A DNA stretch of 64,000 nucleotides. It comes from Flammeovirga pectinis (GTDB lineage: Bacteria > Bacteroidota > Bacteroidia > Cytophagales > Flammeovirgaceae). Both the position numbers and the translations under genes were made by a program. How positions within the stretch are numbered: the stretch's first letter is position 1; each line of letters opens with the position of its first letter. The stretch is from positions 3,162,001-3,226,000 of the forward strand of contig NZ_CP034562.1 in assembly GCF_003970675.1 (NCBI RefSeq), written 5' to 3'. Shown here piece after piece: positions 1 through 8,866 of the stretch. The notes beneath the pieces are model-generated. The model made no database searches. It was not told the origin of the DNA and saw only the letters and a list, made by a program, of their open reading frames with translations.

Positions 1-1016
1 GTATATTTTGCAAGCCTATTATTTTTATTCCATTGTTTTAATAATACATAAAAGCACAATCCAAAACTAATCCATGATAAAAGAACAATACTTGTAAAAA
101 TAGAAGCTACAACAATGTAATTAGATATATATACTAGTAGCAGTGTTGTAATAATTGTATAAGTAAAAATTCCTGGTGTTATCCAAATTAATACTTTTCT
201 AAAGCTTTGGTCTTTATCTGAAATGTAATAATAGAAATACATTAGAAATGTAACGTATACCATGTTAGCAATATGCCTAATTACATAATTTAATTGTTCT
301 AATTCTATGGGTATATATTTTAAGAAGAAACCTAATTCACTTTCAGCAAAAAGTAATCCTCCATAAAACGATATGGCATAATATATAAATACTTTTTTCT
401 TTGTGAAAATGCCAATTATTAACCCCAAGGTTAGGAAAACTAAAACTATAATTCGTAAAGTATTTATTACTTCTCGCTCATTATGTACATTGTTATTGAA
501 GGTTTTACTTTCATATAAAAATATGTCAGTATGTGTAGGCCAACCTTCACCATTCATAAAATAATATACTTCTTTTTTTTCTCCAGCCTCAAAACTCAAA
601 GGAATAGAATACCCTCTAAAATTATAATTATTTTCTTCTTGGTGGAAGTCGGATTTTGTGCCCGCATTAATGATTTCTAAATCCTTTTTATTTGATTCTA
701 TCCATAATTTAAAAACTGGAATGAGAGTATATTTGAAACAAAGAATTTTATCAACCGCTACACTACTTTCTATCGTTAATTTACACCACTTCCCTTTATT
801 AAAAGGACCGTTTGATAAACCACTAATTGATTGGTTAATCCATAAATTTGGGAAATATGGAATCTCATTAATTATTAAAGGGGCTTCATCTGCATAAATT
901 TGCACCTCTTCTGTACAATTTATAACCTGCTGACTGTCAGCTGTAATTAAAAAACCAAAAGAATAATTGGAATAGAATAGTAATACAAGAATTAATAAAC
1001 GACAATAGAAAAGCAT
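1..1016 (-). CDS. 7TMR-DISM sensor protein, N-terminal part (partial)
   Basis: I read this frame by hand; it starts at 1016 and runs off the left edge, leaving about 338 residues. An N-terminal signal segment is followed by a roughly 160-residue extracytoplasmic beta-rich region of the 7TMR-DISMED2 kind, then several hydrophobic helices from about residue 185, matching the 7TM-DISM membrane module. In Bacteroidota this sensor architecture usually ends in a histidine kinase, but the output domain is outside the window. It lies 100 bp downstream of the REC-LuxR gene on the same strand, so I infer a cognate two-component pair. A diguanylate cyclase or HTH output cannot be excluded. Confidence 0.7.
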   Translation of the reverse strand, partial: MLFYCRLLILVLLFYSNYSFGFLITADSQQVINCTEEVQIYADEAPLIINEIPYFPNLWINQSISGLSNGPFNKGKWCKLTIESSVAVDKILCFKYTLIPVFKLWIESNKKDLEIINAGTKSDFHQEENNYNFRGYSIPLSFEAGEKKEVYYFMNGEGWPTHTDIFLYESKTFNNNVHNEREVINTLRIIVLVFLTLGLIIGIFTKKKVFIYYAISFYGGLLFAESELGFFLKYIPIELEQLNYVIRHIANMVYVTFLMYFYYYISDKDQSFRKVLIWITPGIFTYTIITTLLLVYISNYIVVASIFTSIVLLSWISFGLCFYVLLKQWNKNNRLAKY

Positions 1017-1116
1017 AGATAGTTTATGATAGTTACTTGGTTGCTTATTGAATAATAACGTCAAGGACTAAAAATAGATATCATTAAAAGAAATACAAAA
1101 TAGTTTATCTAAAAAT

Positions 1117-1737
1117 CTAGACTAATAAATTATCGATGGCATATTTTACTAAATCTGCTCTATTTTCAATATTCAATTTTGATTTAATATTTCTATTGTG
1201 TGTTTTAACCGTTTCTGTACTGATAAAAAGCTCGTCGGCAATATCAGCATTACTTCTACCCTTGGCTACCAGCTTTAAAATATCTTCTTCTCTTGGCGAT
1301 AGAAAAACTTCATTCTCTGCAGTAGAAAATTCTAGGATACTTTTAATTCTTTTAGAAAAATATGTTCCATTATTTTGTAGATAATCAATTGCCTTTACAA
1401 ACTCTTTTGCATTATCATCTTTAAGAATGTAACCATTTATTTTCTGCTCTATTGTTTTTTTAATAATAGAGGGTTTATCGTGCATAGTTACAATAAGAAA
1501 CTTGGTAGATCTACCTATAAGTTTTTTCTGAGCCCTTTCAATAAATTCAAAACCTTTCATCTGTGGCATTTCCATATCAATTAAAATGATATCAAATATC
1601 CCTAATGGAAGTTTTAATGCCTCTTCAGGATTGGAAATAGATTGTACTTCGGCGGTAAAGTGTTTTTTTATTAGTTGTTCAATGCCCATACTAAATAATA
1701 TATGGTCATCGACAATTAATATATTAATAGAATACAT
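1117..1737 (-). CDS. NarL/FixJ-type response regulator (REC-LuxR HTH)
   Basis: A 206-residue DNA-binding response regulator. The receiver domain covers about residues 4-120, with the acidic pair D10/D11, the phosphoacceptor D54 in the ILIDMEMPQ strand, the conserved Thr at 84 and Lys at 106. A LuxR-type HTH occupies the last 65 residues (LSPREEDILKLVAKG, then ETVKTHNRNIKSKL). All key receiver residues are present, so it should be phosphorylatable. It is cotranscribed with the membrane sensor downstream, its likely kinase. The target genes cannot be read from the sequence. Confidence 0.93.
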   Translation of the reverse strand: MYSINILIVDDHILFSMGIEQLIKKHFTAEVQSISNPEEALKLPLGIFDIILIDMEMPQMKGFEFIERAQKKLIGRSTKFLIVTMHDKPSIIKKTIEQKINGYILKDDNAKEFVKAIDYLQNNGTYFSKRIKSILEFSTAENEVFLSPREEDILKLVAKGRSNADIADELFISTETVKTHNRNIKSKLNIENRADLVKYAIDNLLV

Positions 1738-1959
1738 AGTGAGTAGGTAAGTCGTTTTTTATAAACCAGTCGTTGTTAAACTTTTCTAATAATAGTAGTC
1801 AAGTTTGTTTAAATGTAAATATGATGATTTATACACATATAACATAAAAACAAACAATTTTTTATTTAAAGTATCCTACTTTTTGATTAAATGGAAATGG
1901 TTTTTATTTCTTAATAACAAAAAAAGTCATACTTACTTGTTGTAAATATGACTCTCAAT

Positions 1960-2520
1960 TTAGTATCTTTCTTTATCTTGTAGTTTAAAATCAAACAGCC
2001 TGCTTAAACCCATCGATAATAAACCTACACCTATAATTCCTCTAATTTCTAGGAAAGAAAATAATTCATTAATTATTAAGAACATTGAACATACTAATGC
2101 TACAATACTCGTTAAAATTGACATAACTTTTAGAAATGATGTTTTCTTTAAGTGAAGTCCAAGGTTTAATGAACTTATAGATTTTGATAACAACCAAAAC
2201 CCAGAAAAGTATATAATAAAATATCTACCTAATTCATTACTAAACACTAATATAGCACTCATTAATAAATCATAAACTGTATTGATAAGATTAAAACCCC
2301 AACTAAATATTTTTGATTTATTTGAGATGATAAAATTTATTTCAAACAACGCACTTATTAATAATACTGTTGCAAAGAATTCCGTTAATTGAAAATTTGA
2401 CCCAAAAGGAATAATCAAAAGAAGTGCTCCTATAAGAATATAAGAAACCCCTGTAAGAGCAGACATCCACCAATATGGAGTCCTTTTTTCATCATGTGTT
2501 CTTATAAATGTCTTCATCAC
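1960..2520 (-). CDS. HdeD/DUF308-like integral membrane protein
   Basis: A 186-residue protein with about six hydrophobic helices arranged in hairpins and short loops, with a basic N-terminal stretch before the first helix. Size, helix number and the recurring small-residue pattern fit the HdeD/DUF308 family. HdeD of Escherichia coli is linked to acid resistance at high cell density, but the biochemical role of the family is poorly defined. It is followed by a 220-bp gap before the response regulator, so it is probably a separate unit. The family assignment rests on topology and pattern only. Confidence 0.6.
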   Translation of the reverse strand: MMKTFIRTHDEKRTPYWWMSALTGVSYILIGALLLIIPFGSNFQLTEFFATVLLISALFEINFIISNKSKIFSWGFNLINTVYDLLMSAILVFSNELGRYFIIYFSGFWLLSKSISSLNLGLHLKKTSFLKVMSILTSIVALVCSMFLIINELFSFLEIRGIIGVGLLSMGLSRLFDFKLQDKERY

Positions 2521-2844
2521 TAATTTTGTTTAAATATATACATAAAGTACGTATATAATTGAATTACAGTTTCTCAACTTAAAATATTTTAACGGGAATA
2601 TGTCGGATTTACTCACCATAAAAATACTTATTAACCAACTCTATGTATTTTCAAGCTATTTATTGTTTTATAAAGCTATAAATTATTAATAGTAGTAAAT
2701 CACAATAATTGTCAATATTAACAATCTGCTTATTTAGTAAATGGAATAAATTTACTGTAATACACTACTTTTCTTTACTTAAAAAATAAGCTTCTTATAT
2801 TAGCTACTTTTATAGAAAAGGGATAAATATGAAAAGAGATTATT
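2521..2844. other. intergenic region, divergent promoters
   Basis: This 324-bp AT-rich gap separates the divergent HdeD-like and acetyltransferase genes and should hold both promoters. I see a short inverted repeat (AGTAAAT...ATTTACT, about 2735-2757) but no further gene or RNA with clear support. Confidence 0.4.
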
Positions 2845-3318
2845 ATGGAGTGGAATGATTTTACTATCAATATTCAATCTGAGCTATCTGAGTTTGACAA
2901 AGAAACTATTTGTAAACTCTGGAATAAAGAATATCCTATGCAATTGGCTTTTGAGAATACAGATGCTCTTGATGTATACCTTAACAATTTAGAAAGTAAA
3001 CAACATATTTTGGTAAAAAATTATGGTAATCAAATAGTAGGTTGGTTTTTCTGTTTTGAGAGAGAAGGTCAAACTTGGTTTGCTACAATTGTAAATAGTT
3101 TTTATCAACATCAACGTATTGGCTCAAAACTTTTAGCGTTAGGGAAACAAAATTTTGGTAGCTTAAATGGTTGGGTAATTGATCATGATAGGTATTATAA
3201 ATCAGATGGTAAAAAATATTTATCCCCAATAAACTTCTATTTAAGAAATGGGTTCAAAATAGATAATGATAGACTAGAACTTCCTACTTTATCAGCAGTA
3301 AAAATATCATCCTTTTAA
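2845..3318 (+). CDS. GNAT family N-acetyltransferase
   Basis: A 157-residue GNAT-fold protein. The acetyl-CoA binding motif A is visible as QHQRIGSKLLALG at about residues 94-106 (the Q/RxxG/A pattern), preceded by the expected beta strands and followed by the NFYLRNGF segment typical of motif B, where an aromatic residue contacts CoA. The substrate cannot be predicted. It is a single gene, convergent with pgk, and ends in a shared bidirectional terminator. Confidence 0.85.
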   Translation: MEWNDFTINIQSELSEFDKETICKLWNKEYPMQLAFENTDALDVYLNNLESKQHILVKNYGNQIVGWFFCFEREGQTWFATIVNSFYQHQRIGSKLLALGKQNFGSLNGWVIDHDRYYKSDGKKYLSPINFYLRNGFKIDNDRLELPTLSAVKISSF

Positions 3319-3327
3319 AAAAGAAAA

Positions 3328-3357
3328 ACTCCCTACACTGTAAACAATGTAGGGAGT
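3328..3357. terminator. bidirectional terminator, GNAT gene / pgk
   Basis: A perfect 10-bp stem (ACTCCCTACA with TGTAGGGAGT) and a 10-nt loop, flanked by an A run on the left and a T run on the right. It can terminate both convergent genes. Confidence 0.85.
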
Positions 3358-3382
3358 TTTTATATATCTAAATCAGACTAAA

Positions 3383-4570
3383 TTAGTCTTCTAAAGCTGC
3401 AATACCTGGAAGAACTTTTCCTTCCATTAATTCTAACATTGCACCACCACCTGTAGAGATGTATGATACTCTGTCTCCAAACCCTAGAGTATTAACCGCT
3501 GCAGCAGAATCACCACCACCGATTAATGAGAATGCACCGCCTTCAGTTGCTTCAGCAACAGCAGTTGCAACCGCTGTAGTACCAGCTGCAAAGTTAGCCC
3601 ATTCAGAAACACCCATTGGTCCGTTCCAAAGAACTGACTTAGATTCTTTAATTACTTTAGAGAATTCAGCAGATGCTTTTGGTCCAATATCAAGACCCAT
3701 GTAACCGTCTGCAATTGCATTAGAATCGTAAGAAGCAACAGTTGCATCTTCACCAAATTTATCACCACAAATAGAATCGACTGGTAATAATAAATTAACT
3801 CCTTTAGCTTTTGCCTTTTCGATTAATTCTAGAGCAAGATCTAATTTTTCTTCTTCACATAAAGAGTTACCAATAGTACCTCCTTGTGCTTTAAAGAATG
3901 TATATGCCATACCACCACCGATAATAATATTATCAGCAACATCCATGATACGCTCAATTAATAAGATTTTATCAGAAACCTTAGCACCACCCATAATTGC
4001 AGTGAAAGGACGTTGAGGATTTTCTGTAATTTTCTTAGCGTTTAATATTTCCGCTGCCATTACATAACCAGAAACTTTATCTTTCATGAATTTAGCGATA
4101 ACTGCTGTAGAAGCATGCGCTCTATGTGCAGTACCAAAAGCATCCATTACCCAAACATCTCCTCTTGAAGCTAATTTTTCAGCAAATGCTTCATCACCTT
4201 TCTTTTCTTCTTTGTAGAAACGAAGGTTATCTAAAAGCATTACTTCACCTGGCTTAAGATCTGCTGCCATAGCATCTGCTTCAGCACCAATAGGATCTCC
4301 TCCAAATTTCACTTCAACACCTAATTTTTCAGAAAGTGTAGCAACAAGGTGTTTTAAAGAGAATTTTTCTTCAAAACCATCTTTCGGACGCCCCATATGT
4401 GACATCAAGATAGCTGAACCACCGTCTGCAATGATCTTCTTTACCGTAGGAATAACTGCATTAATACGAGTAAAATCACGGATTGAAAAATCAGGATTTA
4501 ACGGCACGTTTAAATCTACACGTACTACAGCTTTTTTTCCTTCGAAGTTATAAGAATCGATCGTTTTCAT
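3383..4570 (-). CDS. pgk: phosphoglycerate kinase
   Basis: A full-length 395-residue phosphoglycerate kinase, which makes ATP from 1,3-bisphosphoglycerate in cytosolic glycolysis. Visible landmarks are the N-terminal substrate-binding block (VVRVDLNVPL, MSHMGRPK), the linker HRAHAS, the nucleotide-binding segments GGAKVSDK and WNGPMGV, and the C-terminal SLIGGGDSAAA loop. The length is normal and no essential motif is missing. It is a single gene, converging on the acetyltransferase gene. Confidence 0.98.
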   Translation of the reverse strand: MKTIDSYNFEGKKAVVRVDLNVPLNPDFSIRDFTRINAVIPTVKKIIADGGSAILMSHMGRPKDGFEEKFSLKHLVATLSEKLGVEVKFGGDPIGAEADAMAADLKPGEVMLLDNLRFYKEEKKGDEAFAEKLASRGDVWVMDAFGTAHRAHASTAVIAKFMKDKVSGYVMAAEILNAKKITENPQRPFTAIMGGAKVSDKILLIERIMDVADNIIIGGGMAYTFFKAQGGTIGNSLCEEEKLDLALELIEKAKAKGVNLLLPVDSICGDKFGEDATVASYDSNAIADGYMGLDIGPKASAEFSKVIKESKSVLWNGPMGVSEWANFAAGTTAVATAVAEATEGGAFSLIGGGDSAAAVNTLGFGDRVSYISTGGGAMLELMEGKVLPGIAALED

Positions 4571-4894
4571 AATTTTAAACTATTTTTAATAGATTATTTT
4601 GAATTTTAAATTTTGCAGTCGCAAACTAGATTTATTAATCGATTAAAAAAATGATCAAAATCAGACTTCAAAAAGAAATCTTTAAGCGTAAAAATCACCG
4701 TTTTAAACAATTAAGGTCTAGTTTTTCATCAGATGACTGGTTTTGACCGGCTGCCAAAGTGTTCTTCTTATATAACCCAAAAGTAGAGGAAAATGATACC
4801 TTCGTTAACATACTTTCAATTAATCATCTTTAATTCATAACTTAATGTAGTGTTATCAATCACTTTAAGTACACTTCCATATTAAATTAATAAA
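4571..4894. other. intergenic region, divergent promoters
   Basis: A 324-bp gap between divergent pgk and the SDR gene. A near-consensus -7 element for the SDR gene (TACCTTCG, one mismatch to TAnnTTTG) lies near 4796-4803. A 31-codon ORF from 4651 has no supporting features. Nothing else is evident. Confidence 0.4.
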
Positions 4895-5809
4895 ATGAAT
4901 ACGTTCAATTTCAATACTATTCCCTCACAAAAAGGTCGGATTGCAATTATTACAGGTGCCAATATTGGCTTGGGATACGAAACCACTAAGTTTTTTGTAA
5001 AAAAAGATATTAAGGTGGTGATGGCTTGTAGAAATATTGAAAAAGCTGAAAAGGCAAAACAGGAAATAGTTAAAACTGTGCCGGGTGCTGAGATTATTGT
5101 GATGAAATTAGATTTAAATTCTTTACAATCTGTAAGAAATTTTGCAAGTGCGTATAAAGAGCAATTTGATAGGTTAGACTTACTTATCAATAATGCGGGT
5201 ATAATGGTTCCTCCATTTGCTAAAACTGAAGATGGCTTTGAAAGTCAGATGGGCGTAAATTATTTTAGCCATTTTGAATTAACGGGCTTACTTCTACCTC
5301 TGTTAGAAAAAACGGAAGGTGCTAGAATAGTTTCTTTAAGTAGTATGGCACATAAGAACGGAAAAATTGATTTAAATAATCTCAATGCAGAGAACGGTTA
5401 TTCTAAATTTGGTGCATATAGCCAAAGTAAATTAGCCTGTTTAATGTTTGCCTACGAACTAAAAAGAAGACTTGAAAAAAGTGGAAGCCATGTAATTTCT
5501 GTAGCTGCTCATCCAGGAGGCGCAACCACCAATTTAGGGCAACATGTTCCTAAGTTTTTATACACTATTGTTGAAACATTATTTGGTGGCTTTTTTAATA
5601 CTCCAGAAATGGGTGCTTTGCCAACTGTTTACGCTGCTTTAGGAGAAGATATTAAAAGTGGTGATTATACAGGACCTGATGGTTTTAATGAAATAAAAGG
5701 GCATAAGCCTAAAAAAGTTTCATCTACTAAATATTCCCATAGAACTGATATTTCCAAATTACTTTGGGATGCCTCTGAACGTTTAACCGGTTTTACTTAC
5801 TCAATTTAA
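4895..5809 (+). CDS. short-chain dehydrogenase/reductase (retinol-dehydrogenase-like)
   Basis: A 304-residue classical SDR. The cofactor loop TGANIGLG is at about residues 21-28, NNAG at about 97-100, the catalytic Ser within SLSSMAH, and the YxxxK pair within YSQSK. Length and the long C-terminal part after the PGG segment resemble the retinol dehydrogenase/WWOX-like branch, usually NADP-dependent. The substrate is unknown. The next gene, a NAPE-PLD-like hydrolase, starts 15 bp downstream, so the two are probably cotranscribed and may act on related lipophilic substrates; that link is inference. Confidence 0.9.
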   Translation: MNTFNFNTIPSQKGRIAIITGANIGLGYETTKFFVKKDIKVVMACRNIEKAEKAKQEIVKTVPGAEIIVMKLDLNSLQSVRNFASAYKEQFDRLDLLINNAGIMVPPFAKTEDGFESQMGVNYFSHFELTGLLLPLLEKTEGARIVSLSSMAHKNGKIDLNNLNAENGYSKFGAYSQSKLACLMFAYELKRRLEKSGSHVISVAAHPGGATTNLGQHVPKFLYTIVETLFGGFFNTPEMGALPTVYAALGEDIKSGDYTGPDGFNEIKGHKPKKVSSTKYSHRTDISKLLWDASERLTGFTYSI

Positions 5810-5824
5810 TCATATAATAAAGTT

Positions 5825-6880
5825 ATGCTCCATTTATTTAGCCATCAATTTGGCGGTCCTTTTTCTGATAACGAAGAAAAGAAATTAGAAAAATCAAAAA
5901 ATTGGAAAGATGGAAAGTTTGAAAACCTTGAGTTGACAACAATGAATATCAACTTAAAAACTATTCCGGGTTTACTAAAAGCTCAACTTACTAACCGAGC
6001 TGCAAGAGCTCCGAAGAAAAGTTTACCTATAGTTCCTTTAGATAAAAATCTATTTGAAAGCTCTCCAGATATTCCTAAATGTGTTTGGTATGGCCATTCT
6101 TGTGCTTTGTTACAAATTGAAGGAACTACTATTTTAATAGACCCTATGTTAGGTCCAGATGCATCTCCAATAGGTCCTGTTACAACAAAAAGGTTTAGTG
6201 AAAATAGTTTAGATGTTATTGATCAGTTACCAGAGATTGATGTATTAATGTTAACCCATGACCATTATGACCACCTTGATTTAGCGAGTATAACAAAGTT
6301 AAAACCTAAGGTTAGAAAATATATAGTTGGCCTAGGCTCTAAAAGACATTTGATTAAATGGGGAGTAAACGCTGACCTAATCACTGAAATGGATTGGTGG
6401 GATAAGACACTTTTTGAAGGTATTGAAATTACATACACACCTTCTAGACATTTTTCTGGAAGAGGTCTAACAGATAGAGCTAAATCGCTTTGGGGAGGAT
6501 GGGCTTTTATTACCGCTACTACTAGAATTTATTGGAGTGGAGATGGTGGCTATGGAGATCACTTTAAAGAAATTGGTGATAAACTAGGTCCTTTTGATTG
6601 GGGGTTTATGGAGAACGGTCAATACAACGAGAATTGGCACAGTATACATATGTATCCAGAAGAAAGTGTACAAGCAGCTATAGATGCAAAAGTAAAAAAT
6701 GCACTACCAGTACATTGGGGAGGTTTTGTTCTTGCACTTCACCCATGGAAAGAACCCATTGAGCGGTTTATTATTGAAGCGAAGAAGAAAAATATAAAGT
6801 TTTTTACTCCTAAAATTGGAGAGGTTGTAACTCTTGGAGAAGAAGATAAACACACAAATTGGTGGAATGAACTAGATTAG
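5825..6880 (+). CDS. metallo-beta-lactamase fold hydrolase (NAPE-PLD-like)
   Basis: A 351-residue MBL-fold enzyme. The zinc signature THDHYDHLD (HxHxDH) is at about residues 140-148; further ligands are provided by SRHFSGRG, WSGDGGYG and VHWGGF. The N-terminal extension and the WYGHSCALLQIEG entry strand match the N-acylphosphatidylethanolamine phospholipase D / RomA-like subgroup. These enzymes cleave phosphodiester or related bonds in lipids, but the bacterial substrates are mostly unknown. It is the second gene of a unit with the SDR. Confidence 0.85.
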   Translation: MLHLFSHQFGGPFSDNEEKKLEKSKNWKDGKFENLELTTMNINLKTIPGLLKAQLTNRAARAPKKSLPIVPLDKNLFESSPDIPKCVWYGHSCALLQIEGTTILIDPMLGPDASPIGPVTTKRFSENSLDVIDQLPEIDVLMLTHDHYDHLDLASITKLKPKVRKYIVGLGSKRHLIKWGVNADLITEMDWWDKTLFEGIEITYTPSRHFSGRGLTDRAKSLWGGWAFITATTRIYWSGDGGYGDHFKEIGDKLGPFDWGFMENGQYNENWHSIHMYPEESVQAAIDAKVKNALPVHWGGFVLALHPWKEPIERFIIEAKKKNIKFFTPKIGEVVTLGEEDKHTNWWNELD

Positions 6881-7038
6881 TTCATAACAAAATCTGTAAC
6901 TGACTCGTAAATTTCGATAACAAAAAAATCAGCTTCTTCAACTTTTTCAGCTGAAGCAATTACTGAACTCGATGTTAAAGTTACAGTGAGTTTAAACCAA
7001 AAGAATACTTTTCTAAAGTTTTGACGTAATGCTATCAT
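6877..7038 (-). CDS. candidate small protein, 53 aa
   Basis: Read by hand on the minus strand: MIALRQNFRKVFFWF, then a hydrophobic/Ser-Thr stretch ending in SSVIASA, then an acidic tail. The N-terminus looks like a short signal or membrane segment with a possible cleavage after ASA. The stop codon overlaps the end of the convergent metallo-hydrolase gene. No family is recognised and no ribosome-binding site is clear, which is common in Bacteroidota. It could be a chance ORF. Confidence 0.35.
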   Translation of the reverse strand: MIALRQNFRKVFFWFKLTVTLTSSSVIASAEKVEEADFFVIEIYESVTDFVMN

Positions 7039-7247
7039 AATATTGAGATGATATGGTAGTGAGTGTAATCTAAATTACTTTACGAGGCTTTTTTTGAAAA
7101 AGATGTATTCATTAACGCATATTTTGAAATTCTTTAAAAAAGTTAAATTGATATTTTTTATTCAATGTGATGCGCTTCACATATGGAGAAGTAATAATGC
7201 GTTTAATTTGTAGTAGAAATTAGAAATACAACCTAAAAAACTATAGA
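6881..7247. other. intergenic region with candidate small ORF
   Basis: A 367-bp gap between the hydrolase gene and the DoxX gene. Its left half is covered by the 53-residue minus-strand ORF ending at 6877. The right half (7040-7247) probably carries the DoxX promoter; no perfect TAnnTTTG element was found. Confidence 0.35.
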
Positions 7248-7640
7248 ATGAAAAAGTATATTATCATTACAATCAGAATATTAATTGCGATTATTTTAGT
7301 TCAGACATTACGTTTTAAATTCTCTGCTCATCCAGATAGTGTTTTTATTTTTTCTCAAGTTGGGTTAGAACCTTTTGGAAGAGTAAGTATTGGAATTATG
7401 GAGTTAATAGCCAGTATTTTAATTTTAATTCCTAGAACTGCTTGGATAGGTGCAGGACTTACTTTAGGTATAATAGCAGGTGCTATATTAATGCATCTTA
7501 CAGTTATTGGAATTGAAGTAAACGGAGATGGTGGCTCTCTATTTTTCTTAGCAATAATAACAGAAATTTTAAGTGGTATTGTACTTTGGGATCAAAGAAA
7601 GCACATTCCTTATTTATTCGATATCAGTTATAAACTATAA
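7248..7640 (+). CDS. DoxX family membrane protein
   Basis: A 130-residue protein with four hydrophobic helices. Features of the DoxX/DoxD-like family are visible: the early RFKFSAHPDS loop, GIMELIASILILIPR in helix two, and a GALL-type third helix ending in HLTVIG. The family is linked to membrane redox or stress functions, but its activity is not settled. It is a single gene followed by a bidirectional terminator. A second DoxX-like protein is encoded at 24028-24396 with different sequence and context. Confidence 0.75.
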   Translation: MKKYIIITIRILIAIILVQTLRFKFSAHPDSVFIFSQVGLEPFGRVSIGIMELIASILILIPRTAWIGAGLTLGIIAGAILMHLTVIGIEVNGDGGSLFFLAIITEILSGIVLWDQRKHIPYLFDISYKL

Positions 7641-7644
7641 ATTC

Positions 7645-7680
7645 AAAAAGTAGGATACACATAAATGCATCCTACTTTTT
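7645..7680. terminator. bidirectional terminator, DoxX gene / apbE
   Basis: A 12-bp perfect stem (AAAAAGTAGGAT with ATCCTACTTTTT) around a 12-nt loop, with a T run on the right and an A run on the left. It serves both convergent genes. Confidence 0.85.
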
Positions 7681-7683
7681 TTA

Positions 7684-8718
7684 TTATTTCTTATAAATAT
7701 ATTTTTCTGCACCAGAAGAAATATAATTTTTCATTTCACCATTATCATCATAAATAAGAATAGCTTCTATCTCAGGGTTATTTTCAATTATCTTAATCGA
7801 CTTTTCTACTCCAGCTACCATAAATGCAGTTGCATAAGCATCTGAAGCCATACAGCTTGGAGTAAATACAGATGCACTTAAAAGATTATGTTGTACAGGA
7901 AAACCCGTTCTTGGATCTAATGTATGTGCATATTTTTTTCCATCTTTAATATAAAAATTTCTATAATTTCCAGAGGTTGCCAATGCTTTATTATCTAACT
8001 CTACTATAATAGAAATTTGATTTTTACCCGATTCAGAAAAACGAGGATTATCAATACCGATTTTCCATAATTTCCCTTTTTCATTTTTACCAGAGCAAAC
8101 TACTTCTCCACCAATTTCGACCATAAAATTAGAGATGTTCCTTTCTCGTAATAAATCTGCAACAACATCTACAGCGTATCCTTTTGCAATTGCACTAAAA
8201 TCTAGTTCTACCCCATCTTTAGATTTAGTAACCGCTTTATCTGTAAATGAAATGTATTGATCAAAACCTACATAGTCTAAAATAGAGTCTACTTGTGCTG
8301 GTTTTATAGTTGGTGTTTTGCCCGGCCCAAAACCCCATGCTTTTACTAACGGTTGAATTGTAGGATCGAATGCTCCTCCAGTTTCATCATATATTATTTT
8401 ACTTTCTTTAATTACGGGGTAGAAATAAACAGACTCATAAGTCAGCTCCTTATTTTTATTAAACCTAGATATTTCTGATGAAGGGATATATGTTGATAAA
8501 GACTGATTAAATTCTTCTAAAGCTATTATTATTTCATTATCCAAAGGTCTACCTTCTTCATCAATATATTTTACATTATAAGGAACCACACCCATAGTTG
8601 TTCCTGTTACATGAAAATGAGTATTAATTGGTTGATGTGATTGTCTATATGACCAAACAATTCCAATGAAGGCAATTAGAATTATCGAATAAATAATGTT
8701 TTTCTTCCTGTAATCCAT
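7684..8718 (-). CDS. apbE: FAD:protein FMN transferase
   Basis: A 344-residue ApbE-family flavin transferase, which attaches FMN covalently to Thr or Ser of target proteins such as Nqr or Rnf subunits. An N-terminal membrane anchor (about residues 9-23) without a lipobox Cys places it on the periplasmic face. Family blocks are present: the GTTMG-type start (TGTTMGVVP), WGFGPG, LDFSAIAKGYAVD, GGEVVCSG, HTLDPRTGFP, and the metal-binding ASDAYATAFMV segment. No flavoprotein substrate gene is adjacent, so its target lies elsewhere. Confidence 0.93.
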   Translation of the reverse strand: MDYRKKNIIYSIILIAFIGIVWSYRQSHQPINTHFHVTGTTMGVVPYNVKYIDEEGRPLDNEIIIALEEFNQSLSTYIPSSEISRFNKNKELTYESVYFYPVIKESKIIYDETGGAFDPTIQPLVKAWGFGPGKTPTIKPAQVDSILDYVGFDQYISFTDKAVTKSKDGVELDFSAIAKGYAVDVVADLLRERNISNFMVEIGGEVVCSGKNEKGKLWKIGIDNPRFSESGKNQISIIVELDNKALATSGNYRNFYIKDGKKYAHTLDPRTGFPVQHNLLSASVFTPSCMASDAYATAFMVAGVEKSIKIIENNPEIEAILIYDDNGEMKNYISSGAEKYIYKK

Positions 8719-8866
8719 TACGATTTTAATTATTCGTTGTGTATCTTGATAGAAATTGTGAATCTATTACTCTCACAAAGGTGATTAAGTCTTTTATTAT
8801 ACACCTATTTGTTTAGCAATTATTTTAAAAGATTCTGTGATTAAGACCAAAATTAAAAAGTAAACA

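Noticed and set aside
658-897. 79-codon plus-strand ORF near the left edge
   Set aside because: It is antisense to the well-supported 7TMR-DISM sensor gene.
4651-4746. 31-codon ORF in the pgk-SDR gap
   Set aside because: Short and basic, with no initiation signal or family; probably chance.
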